Shown here piece after piece: positions 28,051-37,417 of a stretch of 64,000 bases of DNA. The stretch is taken from NCBI RefSeq assembly GCF_001421355.1, contig NZ_LMKC01000005.1, positions 321,001 to 385,000 on the forward strand. The letters run 5' to 3'. The stretch's first letter is position 1. Every line of letters starts with the position of its first letter. Under the pieces are notes generated by a model. The model was not told where the DNA came from, did not search any database, and saw only the letters and a program-made list of their open reading frames with translations. The translations under genes and the position numbers were made by a program. Origin of the DNA: Sphingomonas sp. Leaf9. GTDB lineage: Bacteria > Pseudomonadota > Alphaproteobacteria > Sphingomonadales > Sphingomonadaceae.

Positions 28051-29826
28051 ATGTTGGACGGACCATCGATCATCGACGACAATGATGCGGTAGCAGACCC
28101 GCATCCGGCGGCGCAGGCGACGCCGACCGGGACGTGGCGGCCGACCGAGACCCATGGCGCACTGGCAGCGGCGTTGCTGCTCGCGGCGTGCGATTCGAGC
28201 GGTGGCGGCGGCGGCAGCGGATCAGGGCTGGTAACCGTTCCGACCCCCGCCCCGGTTCCGACCCCCACGCCCAGCCCCAGCCCCAGCCCGACCGCCGCCG
28301 CGCTGACCGTGCAAGGTGCCAGCCGCTTCCTGGCTCAGGCGACGATGGGTGCCAACCGCACGTCGATCGATGCCGTGCTGAACACCGGTATCGCCGGCTG
28401 GATCGACGCCCAGTTCGCCCGCCCGCGCGACCCGAGCCATTGGGACTGGCTGGTGTCGAAGGGTTTCAACGACGCCACCAACAACAACAATATCAACGGC
28501 CAGAACGGCTACGACGCCAGCGTATGGCGACAGGCAATCGCCGGCGGCGATCCGCTGCGCCAACGGGTTTCGCTGGCCCTGCTCGATTTCCTGGTGGTCG
28601 GGATCGGCGGGCTGAACATGCCGTGGCGCGCATTTTCGATGGCGGCGTATCACGACCTGCTGCTCGACCATGCGTTCGGCAACTATCGTGACCTGCTGGG
28701 CGCGATCACGCGCAGCCCGGCGATGGGGTCGTTCCTGAGTTCGGCGGGCAGTCGCAAGGCCAATCCGTCGAACGGTTCGATGCCCGACGAGAATTTCGCG
28801 CGCGAACTGATGCAGCTGTTCACGCTGGGCGTATACCAGCTGGAGCAGGATGGCAGCGTTCGTATGTCGAACGGCGTACCGCTGGAAACCTATACGCAGG
28901 ACGACGTGTCCCAGCTGGCGCGCGTGTTCACCGGGCTGAATACCGTCAATTTCGACAATGCCACGCCCGATCGGATGCGATCGCCGATGCAGGTCTATGT
29001 CACCGCCAACGAAACGGGGGCGGCGACGGTGCTGGGCGCAACCGTGTCGGGTGGCGGAATGGCGGCGGTCGATGCCGCGCTCGACATCCTGTTCCGCCAT
29101 CCCAACGTCGCGCCGTTCGTGTCGCGGCAGTTGATCCAGCGGATGGTGACATCCAACCCAAGCCGCGGCTATGTCGGGCGGGTCGCCGCCGTTTTCGCCA
29201 ATAATGGCAGCGGGGTGCGCGGCGATATGAAGGCGGTGATCCGCGCCGTCCTGCTCGATACCGAGGCGCGCGACGATGCGGCGGCGCTGGCCAGTGCGTC
29301 CGCCGGGCGGCTGCGCGATCCGGTCCAGCGGCTGACCAACTGGGCACGCGCATTCGGCGTCACCTCCCCCAGCGATGCCTGGGCGATCGGCGACACCACC
29401 AGCACGACGTTGCGGCTGGGCCAGTCGATCGGCCGCGCGTCCAGCGTCTTCGGCTTCATGCGGCCGGGCTATGCCCCGCCCGGCACGGCGATGGCCCAGG
29501 CCGGGATGACCGCGCCGGAATTCCAGGTCGCCAGCGAACAGACCAACATCGCCTATGTGAATTACATGCAGTCGCTGGTCGGCGGCGGCACCGGCGATGT
29601 GAAGGCCGATTACGCGCCGATGATGGCGCTCGCCTCGGACAGCCAGAAGCTGGTCGACGAAGTGAACCTGATCCTCGCCGCCGGGCAGTTGCGCGCATCG
29701 ACCGTGACCGCGATCCGCGCCGCCGTCGACAGCATCCCGCTGACCGCGAACAACGCCACGCTGAACCGCACGGGGGTCGCGATCCTGCTGACCCTTGCCG
29801 CCCCCGATTATCTGGTGCTGAAATGA
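28051..29826 (+). CDS. DUF1800 protein, probable lipoprotein
   Basis: 591 residues from the ATG at 28051, preferred for a GTGGGGG purine stretch at proper spacing; GTG 28036 and ATG 28045 are alternatives. Residues 36-47 (GALAAALLLAAC) look like a lipobox, followed by a Gly/Ser and then Pro-Thr-rich linker. The rest is one long DUF1800 domain: ASRFLAQATMGAN, PDENFARELMQLFTLGVYQ, VARVFTGLN-like stretch, RHPNVAPFVSRQLIQRMVTSNPS and GFMRPGYAPPGT. The family is usually paired with DUF1501 and is widespread in planctomycetes and proteobacteria; its biochemical role is unknown. The unusual N-terminus is discussed in the findings. Confidence 0.85.
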   Translation: MLDGPSIIDDNDAVADPHPAAQATPTGTWRPTETHGALAAALLLAACDSSGGGGGSGSGLVTVPTPAPVPTPTPSPSPSPTAAALTVQGASRFLAQATMGANRTSIDAVLNTGIAGWIDAQFARPRDPSHWDWLVSKGFNDATNNNNINGQNGYDASVWRQAIAGGDPLRQRVSLALLDFLVVGIGGLNMPWRAFSMAAYHDLLLDHAFGNYRDLLGAITRSPAMGSFLSSAGSRKANPSNGSMPDENFARELMQLFTLGVYQLEQDGSVRMSNGVPLETYTQDDVSQLARVFTGLNTVNFDNATPDRMRSPMQVYVTANETGAATVLGATVSGGGMAAVDAALDILFRHPNVAPFVSRQLIQRMVTSNPSRGYVGRVAAVFANNGSGVRGDMKAVIRAVLLDTEARDDAAALASASAGRLRDPVQRLTNWARAFGVTSPSDAWAIGDTTSTTLRLGQSIGRASSVFGFMRPGYAPPGTAMAQAGMTAPEFQVASEQTNIAYVNYMQSLVGGGTGDVKADYAPMMALASDSQKLVDEVNLILAAGQLRASTVTAIRAAVDSIPLTANNATLNRTGVAILLTLAAPDYLVLK

Positions 29827-31211
29827 CCGCTCCGACGATCCTGCACGACGTTTCGCGCCGCGCCTTCCTGCAACGTACCGCCGCGCTGGGCGTCGCGGGT
29901 GTCGCGGCACCACTCGCCACGACGCTGGGCGCGATCGGCGAGGCGGCGGCGGCAACCGCGAGCGATTACAAGGCGCTGGTGTGCGTGTTCCTGCAGGGCG
30001 GGAACGACCATTACAACACGCTGGTCCCCTATGACCCGACCTCGCACGCTTTGTACGCCGCGGCGCGCGGCGGGCTGGCGCTGGGGCGTGACGCGCTGCA
30101 GGCGACGGCGCTGACCGGTGCGGACCTGGGCGGGCGGGCCTATGCCCTGGCCCCCGCCATGGCCCCGCTCAACCCGCTGTTCGATGCCGGGCGCCTGGCG
30201 GTCGCGCTGAACGTCGGTACGCTGATCCAGCCGACGACGCGTGCGCAATATCTCAACAAGTCGGTGCGCCTGCCCCCGAAGCTGTTTTCGCATAACGACC
30301 AGCAGAGCTTCTTCCAGGCGTCCAGCCCCGAAGGCGCGGTGTCGGGGTGGGGCGGGCGGATCGGTGACCTGTTCCAGGCGGGCAACGGGTCGTCGACGAT
30401 GACCTGCATCAACGCATCGGGCAACGCCGTCTTCCTGACCGGGCGGCAGGCGATCCAGTATAATGTCGGCACCGGCGGGCCGGTGTCGCTGCTGCGCGGG
30501 GCGACCTCGCTCTACGGGTCGAGCGCCGCCGCCAGCGCGCTGCGCCAGATGATGACCGAAACCAACCCGCATATGTTCGCGACCGAATATGCGCGGGTGA
30601 ACAAGCGGGCGATGGATACGCAGGCACAGCTCGCCAACCTGCTGGCCGGCGCGCCCGAATCGCAATTCGGCCTGTTCCCCAGCGGCAATGCGCTGGCCGA
30701 CCAGCTGCGCATGGTTGCGCGGATGATCGCGATTTCGGGCGAGCTGGGGACCAAGCGGCAGGTCTTCTTCGTCGCGATGGGCGGGTTCGACCTGCACGAC
30801 AATCTGGCGTCGAGCCAGCCGGTGGTGCTGGCCCGGCTTGCCGCCGCATTGCGGGCGTTTCACGACACCACGGCCGCGCTGGGCGTGGCGGACAAGGTGA
30901 CGACCTTTACCGGGTCCGATTTCGGGCGGACGCTGACGTCGAACGGCAATGGCGTCGACCATGGCTGGGGATCGATGCACTTCGTCATGGGCGGGGCGGT
31001 GAAGGGCAAGCGATTCTATGGTGCTGCCCCGGCGATCGGCAGCAACACCAACGACGATGTGGGCCAGGGCCGGTTGATCCCGACCATGGCGGTCGATCAA
31101 TATGCATCGACCATGGCGCGCTGGTTTGGGGTGTCGGACAGCGACCTGTCGACCGTGCTGCCCAATATCGGCAATTACGACAAATCCACCTGGTCGCAGG
31201 GATTCGTCTAA
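29823..31211 (+). CDS. Tat-exported DUF1501 protein
   Basis: 462 residues, overlapping the upstream DUF1800 gene by four bases (ATGA). The N-terminus carries a twin-arginine signal, SRRAFLQRTAALGVAGVAAP, ending near AAAA. The core contains VCVFLQGGNDHYNTLVPYD, LFSHNDQQSFFQASSPEG, FFVAMGGFDLHDNL and FTGSDFGRTLTSNGNGVDHGWG, the alkaline-phosphatase-like metal site motifs of DUF1501. Paired export and co-translation imply that both products act together outside the cytoplasm. Confidence 0.9.
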   Translation: MTAPTILHDVSRRAFLQRTAALGVAGVAAPLATTLGAIGEAAAATASDYKALVCVFLQGGNDHYNTLVPYDPTSHALYAAARGGLALGRDALQATALTGADLGGRAYALAPAMAPLNPLFDAGRLAVALNVGTLIQPTTRAQYLNKSVRLPPKLFSHNDQQSFFQASSPEGAVSGWGGRIGDLFQAGNGSSTMTCINASGNAVFLTGRQAIQYNVGTGGPVSLLRGATSLYGSSAAASALRQMMTETNPHMFATEYARVNKRAMDTQAQLANLLAGAPESQFGLFPSGNALADQLRMVARMIAISGELGTKRQVFFVAMGGFDLHDNLASSQPVVLARLAAALRAFHDTTAALGVADKVTTFTGSDFGRTLTSNGNGVDHGWGSMHFVMGGAVKGKRFYGAAPAIGSNTNDDVGQGRLIPTMAVDQYASTMARWFGVSDSDLSTVLPNIGNYDKSTWSQGFV

Positions 31212-31230
31212 GCGGCGAATCACCCCCGCG

Positions 31231-31866
31231 TCAGCTGCGCCCGATCCGCATCGCGGTGCCGGCCACCACCGGCCCGCCGACGCACAGCAAGAGGCTGGTC
31301 GCTGCCAGCAGCTTGACCGCCCCGGCCCCGCCGTCCAGCCCGCCCGCGCCGAAGATCACCAGCGGCAGCGCAAGCGGCAGCAGGACGAGGCCGGCGACCG
31401 CCCCGCCGCCGCGCAGGCCGGCGGTCAGTGCCGCCGTCGCCACACCCAGCGCCGCCAGCCCCGGCGTGCCGAGCAGCAGGCCGACCTCCAGCGCGAGCAG
31501 CGTCGCCCCGTCCATGCCCAGCAACGCCGCCGATAGCGCGGCGGCGACCATGACCGCCGGCGCGAAGCCCAGCCAGTGGCCGATGGTCTTGGCCGCCGCG
31601 ACGCTCGTCTCGCTCCAGCCGCGTATCGCCAGCTGATCGATCACGCCGCTTTCGATATCGGGCGCGACCAGCCGGTCGAGCGGCAGCAGCGCGGCCAGCA
31701 GCGCCGCCGCCCAGGCCACCCCGCCGCCGATCCGCGCCAGCAGCGCCGCATCGGGACCGATCGCGAAGGGAAACAGCGTCGCGACCAGCAGGAAGAAGGC
31801 GATGGGCAGCAACAGCCCGCCGCCGCTCCACGCGATGCGCAGCTCCCGGGCGATCAGCGCGATCAC
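31231..31866 (-). CDS. ccmB: Haem exporter membrane protein CcmB
   Basis: 211 residues with six hydrophobic helices and the CcmB-type opening [17 protein letters not shown], the DIESGVIDQLAI loop and LLLGTPGLAALG. It is the permease of the CcmAB transporter needed for c-type cytochrome maturation. The ATG overlaps the ccmA stop by four bases. On the minus strand nothing of the ccm system follows; DUF1501 converges from the other side. Confidence 0.9.
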   Translation of the reverse strand: MIALIARELRIAWSGGGLLLPIAFFLLVATLFPFAIGPDAALLARIGGGVAWAAALLAALLPLDRLVAPDIESGVIDQLAIRGWSETSVAAAKTIGHWLGFAPAVMVAAALSAALLGMDGATLLALEVGLLLGTPGLAALGVATAALTAGLRGGGAVAGLVLLPLALPLVIFGAGGLDGGAGAVKLLAATSLLLCVGGPVVAGTAMRIGRS

Positions 31867-32426
31867 AGCGTCACGACCCGTGCGCCTGGCAGCGCAACGG
31901 CCACATGGCTGGCCACCAGCACCGCCCCGCCGCCGCCGCGATGCGCGGCGATCGCCGCCTCCAGCCGGGCGAGCGAGGCGGTATCCAGTCCGTTGGCCGG
32001 TTCGTCGAGCAGCCAGAGCGGCGCGCCACTGGCGATCACGCGGGCGATCGCCGCCCGGCGCTTCTGCCCGGTCGACAGCATCCGCACCGGCACATCGGCC
32101 AGCGGCTCGATCGCCATCGCGGTCAGCGCCGTGCCCAGCCGGTCGCGCGCGCCATCCAGCCCGGCCCAGAAGTCGAGCGCCGCGCCCAGCGGCACCGCCG
32201 CGTCCAGCGCCGTCGCCTCCGCCAGCAACGCGACCGTGCCGTTGCGCGCGACGCTTCCCCCGGCGGGCGACAACAGCCCGGCGGCGATCCGTACCAGCGT
32301 CGATTTACCGACGCCGTTCGGCCCCTGCACCCACAGCGCTTCGCCAGCGCCCAGCGCAAACGACAGGTCGCGGAACAGCACCCGGCGCCCGCGCGCGCCC
32401 GTCACTTGCGTAAAGGACAGGATCAA
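31863..32426 (-). CDS. ccmA: Haem exporter ATP-binding protein CcmA
   Basis: 187 residues from a TTG start at 32426 overlapping the zincin gene stop (TTGA). An ABC ATPase with Walker [16 protein letters not shown], signature [14 protein letters not shown], and Walker [14 protein letters not shown]. With CcmB it powers the release of holo-CcmE during cytochrome c assembly. Shorter than many ABC ATPases, as usual for CcmA. Confidence 0.92.
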   Translation of the reverse strand: MILSFTQVTGARGRRVLFRDLSFALGAGEALWVQGPNGVGKSTLVRIAAGLLSPAGGSVARNGTVALLAEATALDAAVPLGAALDFWAGLDGARDRLGTALTAMAIEPLADVPVRMLSTGQKRRAAIARVIASGAPLWLLDEPANGLDTASLARLEAAIAAHRGGGGAVLVASHVAVALPGARVVTL

Positions 32427-32818
32427 TCGGCGTCTTCCAGCGCGTGCATATCGTCGTCGGACAGGCCGAAATGATGGCCGACCTCATGCACCACCACATG
32501 GCGGATCAGGTCGCGCAGATCGACCCCGGTCTCACACCATTCGGCCAGCAGCGGTTGCCGGTACAGGTGGATGCGGTCGGGCAGCTGCATCGCGTCGAAC
32601 GCCGATTTCTCGCCCACCGGGCTGCCATGATACAGGCCGGTCAGCTCGTACGGCTCCATTTCCATCGCGGCGAGGGTGTCGTCGTCGGCGAACTCCTCGA
32701 CCAGCAGGACGATGTTCGACAGGTGCCCGGCAAAGGGTTCGGGGATGCGTGCCAGCGCCGCGCGCGCCAGCTGCTCCATCTCTTCCGCACTGGGGGCGGT
32801 TCGCGCTTGATCGGACAT
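32423..32818 (-). CDS. Metallopeptidase-family zincin (DUF1025)
   Basis: 131 residues. Contains [14 protein letters not shown] at residues 111-124: His111, Glu112 and His115 form the zinc site and Asp121 or Asp122 is the third ligand, so the extended motif is HExxHxxGxxD. The N-terminal [12 protein letters not shown] and [10 protein letters not shown] segments are typical. No signal peptide, so cytoplasmic; the natural substrate is unknown. The gene leads a zincin-ccmA-ccmB overlap series. Confidence 0.85.
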   Translation of the reverse strand: MSDQARTAPSAEEMEQLARAALARIPEPFAGHLSNIVLLVEEFADDDTLAAMEMEPYELTGLYHGSPVGEKSAFDAMQLPDRIHLYRQPLLAEWCETGVDLRDLIRHVVVHEVGHHFGLSDDDMHALEDAD

Positions 32819-32863
32819 GGCCCAAGCAATAGGCCATCGCCATCAGGAGACAAGGGAGGGACG

Positions 32864-33151
32864 ATGGAACCGCTGAGCCAGGCAGAGCGCGCCGACGCGT
32901 TGGACGGCCTGCCCGATTGGGACCACGACGCCAGCCGCGACGCGATCGTCCGCAGCTTTACCTTCGACAATTTCAGCCAGGCATTCGCGTTCATGACGCA
33001 GGTGGCGCTGCTGGCGGAAAAGGCCGACCATCATCCCGAATGGTCGAACGTCTATAACCGGGTCGACATATTGCTCACCACGCATGACGCGGGCGGGCTG
33101 TCGGATCGGGATATCGACATGGCGCAGGCGATAGACGCGCTGGTGGAATGA
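32864..33151 (+). CDS. phhB: 4a-hydroxytetrahydrobiopterin dehydratase
   Basis: 95 residues from the ATG at 32864 with a GGGAGGG ribosome site just upstream. Dehydrates the pterin carbinolamine formed by aromatic amino acid hydroxylases. Active-site pattern [16 protein letters not shown] with two adjacent His and a further [14 protein letters not shown]. Divergent from the zincin gene and followed by a large hairpin. Confidence 0.93.
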   Translation: MEPLSQAERADALDGLPDWDHDASRDAIVRSFTFDNFSQAFAFMTQVALLAEKADHHPEWSNVYNRVDILLTTHDAGGLSDRDIDMAQAIDALVE

Positions 33152-33162
33152 CTGGCGCGACT

Positions 33163-33278
33163 CCGTTCGTGCTGAGTAGCCACTGAGCTTGTCGAAGGGG
33201 CGTATCGAAGGACCGGTCGTGACCAGGTACTTCGATACGCCCCTTCGACTTCGCTCAGCCCCTACTCAGCACGAACGG
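33163..33278. repeat. 116-bp palindromic repeat (CCGTTCGTGCTGAGTAG family)
   Basis: Outer arms CCGTTCGTGCTGAGTAG (33163-33179) and CTACTCAGCACGAACGG (33262-33278) are exact reverse complements; inner arms GAAGGGGCGTATCGAAG (33194-33210) and CTTCGATACGCCCCTTC (33230-33246) are a second perfect 17-bp pair. Such long two-step palindromes are common between genes of sphingomonads. It lies between the convergent phhB and SDR genes. Confidence 0.9.
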
Positions 33279-33295
33279 TAGAGGGTTGGAGCCGC

Positions 33296-34060
33296 CTACC
33301 GCCGCCGCATCTGTTGCCGCAGCTTGCCCGGCATCCAGCGCGCAGCGAAGCGCATCCGCTTCGCCGTCGGGCCGACCGGTGTATGAATCGCATCGCCGCG
33401 CACCGCGTCCCATGCCGCCTGCGCCACGACCTCGACAGGGGTGAACTCCAGCCCGGAAGCGCGGACCTGCTGGCGGACATTGTAGTTCGTGCCGGCCAGC
33501 GACGCGTCGAGCAGCGGCGTGTCGATGAAGCCGGGCATCAGCGACCGGACGCGAATCCCGTCCGCCGCCCATTCGCCGTCCAGTGCCTCGGTCACGCCGC
33601 GCACCCCGAACTTGGTCGCCGAATAGACCGCCGCGCCCGCCGTCCCGTAGATACCCGCCGCCGATGCGGTGTTGAGCAGGCACCCGCCACTGGCCTTCAG
33701 GAACCGATGCGCCGCGTGCGCGCCATGGATGACGCCGGTCAGGTTGACCGCGATCGTGCGCTCGATCGCGTCCGGAGTCATTTCGGCGAAAATCCCGCCC
33801 GACGCGATGCCGGCGTTGTTGAACAGCACGTCGATCCCGCTGGCTGCGGCGAACGCCGCCAGTGGCGCGTCCCAGCCCGCGCGGTCGGTCACGTCGAACA
33901 CGAACGTCGCCGCCCCGTTCGGCAGCAACGCCGCCGTCTCGGCCAGCCCGGCGGCGTTCACATCAGCAAGGCCGATGCGCCAACCGCGCCCTGCAAACAA
34001 TTGCGCCACCGCGCGCCCGATGCCCGACCCGCCGCCGGTGATGAAGATCGCTTTCGTCAT
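33296..34060 (-). CDS. SDR-family oxidoreductase
   Basis: 254 residues from the ATG at 34060; the longer open frame would add 14 residues of no obvious origin. Classical short-chain dehydrogenase: cofactor loop TGGGSGIGRAVAQ, NNAG, and the catalytic YSATK with a serine in LLNTASAAG. The final basic segment (RMRFAARWMPGKLRQQMRRR) is membrane- or nucleic-acid-binding-like and unusual. Substrate unknown. It begins 42 bases after the Mfd stop, probably in the same transcript. Confidence 0.85.
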   Translation of the reverse strand: MTKAIFITGGGSGIGRAVAQLFAGRGWRIGLADVNAAGLAETAALLPNGAATFVFDVTDRAGWDAPLAAFAAASGIDVLFNNAGIASGGIFAEMTPDAIERTIAVNLTGVIHGAHAAHRFLKASGGCLLNTASAAGIYGTAGAAVYSATKFGVRGVTEALDGEWAADGIRVRSLMPGFIDTPLLDASLAGTNYNVRQQVRASGLEFTPVEVVAQAAWDAVRGDAIHTPVGPTAKRMRFAARWMPGKLRQQMRRR

Positions 34061-34101
34061 GGCCGCACCATCGGGCAGGATCGGCGGCGACGCCAGTGCC
34101 A

Positions 34102-37100
34102 TTACGCCGCCATCGCCTCCAGCACTTCGCCGACCTTGGCCAGTCGTTCCTCGGCATCGTCGATCCGGGTGGGCATGATCCAGCGGCCCTTCTTTTCGGT
34201 CAGCCCCTTGGGCGCGTCCCCACGATGCTGCGGGGTGAGCGCGATGGCGGCGGGGCCGGCGTCGACCTTCGCCACGCCCGCGCCGCGCGCCAGCAACCGG
34301 ACGCGCGCCAATTCGATCAGCAGCCGTGCCTCGTCGGGCAGCGCGCCGAACCGGTCCTCCAGCTCCTCCTCGAATGCGTCCAGCGCGCCCTCTTCCTCGA
34401 TCCGGGCCAGCCGGCCGTAGAGCATCAGCCGCACCTCCACTTCGGGAATCCAGCGTTCGGGCAGGCAGCCGGCGATGCCGACATGCAGTTCGGGCGCCAC
34501 CCGGTCGACCGCCTCGCCACGTTCGGCACGCAGCGCCCGGCCGAGCAGATACTGGTACAGGTCGATGCCGATCAACTTCATATGCCCGGCCTGCGCCTCG
34601 CCCACCAGGTCGCCCGCGCCGCGCAGGTCGAGGTCACGGGCGCTGATCGCGAACCCCGCGCCCAGCCGGTCGAACGCCTGCAACGTGCGCAGCCGCTTCA
34701 GCGTCGCCTCGGCGATCGACTGGTCGGGATCGGTCAGCAGCAGCACCTGCCCGCGCCGCCCGCCGCGCCCGACCCGCCCGCGCAGCTGGTGCAGCTGCGA
34801 CAGGCCGAACCGGTCGGCATGATGGACGATCATCGTATTGGCGCGCGGCACGTCCAGCCCGGCCTCGATGATGTTGGTCGCCAGCAGCACGTCGCCGTCG
34901 CCATGGGAGAAGCCGACCATCGCCGCATCGATCTCCGCCGCCGGCATCTTGCCGTGCGCAACGACCAGGTCGAGTTCGGGGGCCAGCTTGCGCAACCGCG
35001 CCTCCAGCGGCGCGATATCCTCGATCCGGGGGACGACGACGAAGCTCTGCCCGCCGCGCGTGCGTTCGCGCAGCAGCGCGGTGCGCACCGTCACCTCGTC
35101 GAAATCGGCGACGGCGGTGCGGATCGGCTGGCGCCGCGCGGGCGGGGTGGCGAGGACCGACAATTGCTGCAACCCGATCAGCGCGCTTTGCAGCGTGCGC
35201 GGGATCGGCGTGGCGGACAGCGTCATCACATGATCGGCAAGGTCGCGCAGGCGCGCCTTGTCCTTCGCGCCGAAGCGCTGTTCCTCGTCGATCACGACCA
35301 GTGCGAGGTCGCGATAGGCAACGCCCTTGCCCGCCACCGCCTGTGTCCCCACGACCACGCCGATCGACCCGTCGGCAAGGCCGGCCTTCACCCGCTTCTT
35401 CTCCGCCGCGTCGGACAGGCGCGACAGGCCGGCGACCTCGATCCCCGTGCCGTCGAAGCGGCGGCGGAAGGTTTCGACGTGCTGGCGGACCAGTACCGTC
35501 GTCGGCGCAGCGATCGCCACCTGCCGTCCGGACAGCGCGGCGATGGCGGCGGCACGCAGCGCCACCTCGGTCTTGCCATAGCCGACATCGCCGATCACCA
35601 GCCGGTCCATGGGCTTGCCCGCCGCCAGATCGGCGCGGACGGCGGTGATGGCGCGCGCCTGATCGGGGGTTTCGGTGAAGGGAAAACCGGCGGCGAAGCG
35701 TTCATAGGCCGCGATATCGGCCTCGATCGGGTCGACGCGCTGCTGGTCGCGGGTTGCGGCGATCGCGGCCAGTTCGCGCGCGCTGTCGGCGATGGCCGCG
35801 TCGATCGCGCCGCGCCGCTTCTGCCAGCTCGCCCCGTCCAGCGCGTCGAGCGTCACCGCATCGCCGTCCGCGCCATAGCGCCAGATACGGTCGGCCTCCA
35901 TCACCGGCACCAGCCGCCGCGCACCCTTGGCATAGGTCAGCACGATCGCATCGCCCGCCGCCTTACCCGGCAAGGCTTCCAGCCCGGCGATGCAGCCGAT
36001 GCCGAAATCCTCGTGCACGATCACGTCGCCGATGCGCAGCTCACCCGCCTCGGCGAACAGCGGATTGGTGCTGGCCGCTACCAATTCATCGCCCCGCGCG
36101 CGTCCGCCCAGCAGGTCGCCGCCGGTCACCACCGTCACGCCCTGTCCCACGAACCCGCGGTCGAGCGGCGCGGCGAGCAGCATTGCGGTGCCGGGTTGTG
36201 CCTGCAACGCCTCGTCCCACGACGTGATCGTCACCGGTTCGGTGCGGGCGAGCTTTGCCAGCTTCTTGCGCAGGAACCGCAGGTCGCGGGGACTTCCGGC
36301 CAGCACCAGCCGGCCCTCCGCCAGCACCTCGCGCGCGAATTTGCCGAAGGCGCGGGCAGGAGCACGGGCGGTGACGAAGCGTGGCGGCTCCTCCGCCGTT
36401 TCGGGAAGGGGCAGCTGCCGCCGCTTTGCCAGCATCCGGTCCCACGTCGCGGTATCGACCAGCGCCGCCGCATCGCGCCGGCGGCGGCGGGTCGCGTCCT
36501 GCGCCAGATCAAGGAAGCGGGCACGCCGTGCCGGCGCATCGCCGTCCATCGCCACCGCCGCATCGGGCAGATGGTCGAGGAGCATCGCGCCCTTCCCCAC
36601 CGCAGGCTCCGCCGCGCGACCGATGGTGACGTCGGACAGGTCGGCATCGCCGCGCTGGGTCACCGGATCATAGCTGCGGATCGATGCGATGCGATCGTCC
36701 TCGACGGTGACCCGGATCGGTTGCCCGGCATCGGCGGGAAAAATGTCGATCACGCTGCCGCGCACCGCGACCTCGCCCGGTTCGTCCACCCGGTCGTCGC
36801 GGACATAGCCGAGCATTTCGGCGCGGTCGGCAAAGTCCGTCAGGTCGATCGCATCGCCGATCCGCAGCACCGGCGGCGCGGCATCGAAGTCGGTCGGCGG
36901 GGCGATGCGCAGCGCCGTCGCCTCGGGCGTGGTGATGCACGCGACCGGATGCCCCTCGCCCTGCGCGATCCGCAACCGCCGGAGCGCCGCGACCCGCGCG
37001 CCGGCATTGCCGGGCGAGGCCGGCGCATCGTCGCCGGGCAGCGCGTCGCTGGCAGGCAGATGGACGACCATCGTTCCCGGCACGAAGGCGGCAAGCACAT

Positions 37101-37248
37101 CGGCCAGCGCCGCCGCGCGTAGCTCGTCCGATGCGATGAACAGGATCGATCCCGCCGCGACCTCCCCCGCCAGTGCCGCGGCAAGCGGGCCGATCGCGAT
37201 CCGCGCCGCCCCCGGTTCGGATCGATCGGGGGCGGAGGCGTTCGACAT
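34102..37248 (-). CDS. mfd: Mfd-family transcription-repair coupling translocase (short form)
   Basis: 1048 residues, about 100 fewer than a typical Mfd (E. coli 1148). Mfd removes stalled RNA polymerase and recruits UvrA. The UvrB-like N-terminal domain is present but compact. The RNA-polymerase-interacting domain shows IGDVIVHEDFGIGCIAGLE, the translocase has GDVGYGKTEVALRAA (Walker Lys559), DEEQRFG, TLSATPIPRTLQSALIG and the QLHQLRGRVGRGGRRG motif, then a TRCF C-terminal domain. Sphingomonads may carry a full-length Mfd as well; whether this is the sole copy or a second, shorter paralog cannot be decided here. Confidence 0.85.
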   Translation of the reverse strand: MSNASAPDRSEPGAARIAIGPLAAALAGEVAAGSILFIASDELRAAALADVLAAFVPGTMVVHLPASDALPGDDAPASPGNAGARVAALRRLRIAQGEGHPVACITTPEATALRIAPPTDFDAAPPVLRIGDAIDLTDFADRAEMLGYVRDDRVDEPGEVAVRGSVIDIFPADAGQPIRVTVEDDRIASIRSYDPVTQRGDADLSDVTIGRAAEPAVGKGAMLLDHLPDAAVAMDGDAPARRARFLDLAQDATRRRRRDAAALVDTATWDRMLAKRRQLPLPETAEEPPRFVTARAPARAFGKFAREVLAEGRLVLAGSPRDLRFLRKKLAKLARTEPVTITSWDEALQAQPGTAMLLAAPLDRGFVGQGVTVVTGGDLLGGRARGDELVAASTNPLFAEAGELRIGDVIVHEDFGIGCIAGLEALPGKAAGDAIVLTYAKGARRLVPVMEADRIWRYGADGDAVTLDALDGASWQKRRGAIDAAIADSARELAAIAATRDQQRVDPIEADIAAYERFAAGFPFTETPDQARAITAVRADLAAGKPMDRLVIGDVGYGKTEVALRAAAIAALSGRQVAIAAPTTVLVRQHVETFRRRFDGTGIEVAGLSRLSDAAEKKRVKAGLADGSIGVVVGTQAVAGKGVAYRDLALVVIDEEQRFGAKDKARLRDLADHVMTLSATPIPRTLQSALIGLQQLSVLATPPARRQPIRTAVADFDEVTVRTALLRERTRGGQSFVVVPRIEDIAPLEARLRKLAPELDLVVAHGKMPAAEIDAAMVGFSHGDGDVLLATNIIEAGLDVPRANTMIVHHADRFGLSQLHQLRGRVGRGGRRGQVLLLTDPDQSIAEATLKRLRTLQAFDRLGAGFAISARDLDLRGAGDLVGEAQAGHMKLIGIDLYQYLLGRALRAERGEAVDRVAPELHVGIAGCLPERWIPEVEVRLMLYGRLARIEEEGALDAFEEELEDRFGALPDEARLLIELARVRLLARGAGVAKVDAGPAAIALTPQHRGDAPKGLTEKKGRWIMPTRIDDAEERLAKVGEVLEAMAA

Positions 37249-37417
37249 CGCGGAATTCCCGGCAAGGCCCTGAAAACAGGGGTGTAGATGCCATCAACGA
37301 AGCGCGATGCGCGGACGTTCCGGGGTTATCGATGAACGGCAAATTGCCTGTTGCGGATTCGGCCGCGCTGCTATGACGGGGCGATTGCCGGGCCTGCCCG
37401 GCGCCATGGAGACGATA

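Noticed and set aside
34096-37122. Open frame of 1008 codons on the plus strand
   Set aside because: Antisense to the Mfd-like gene; same low-complexity composition.
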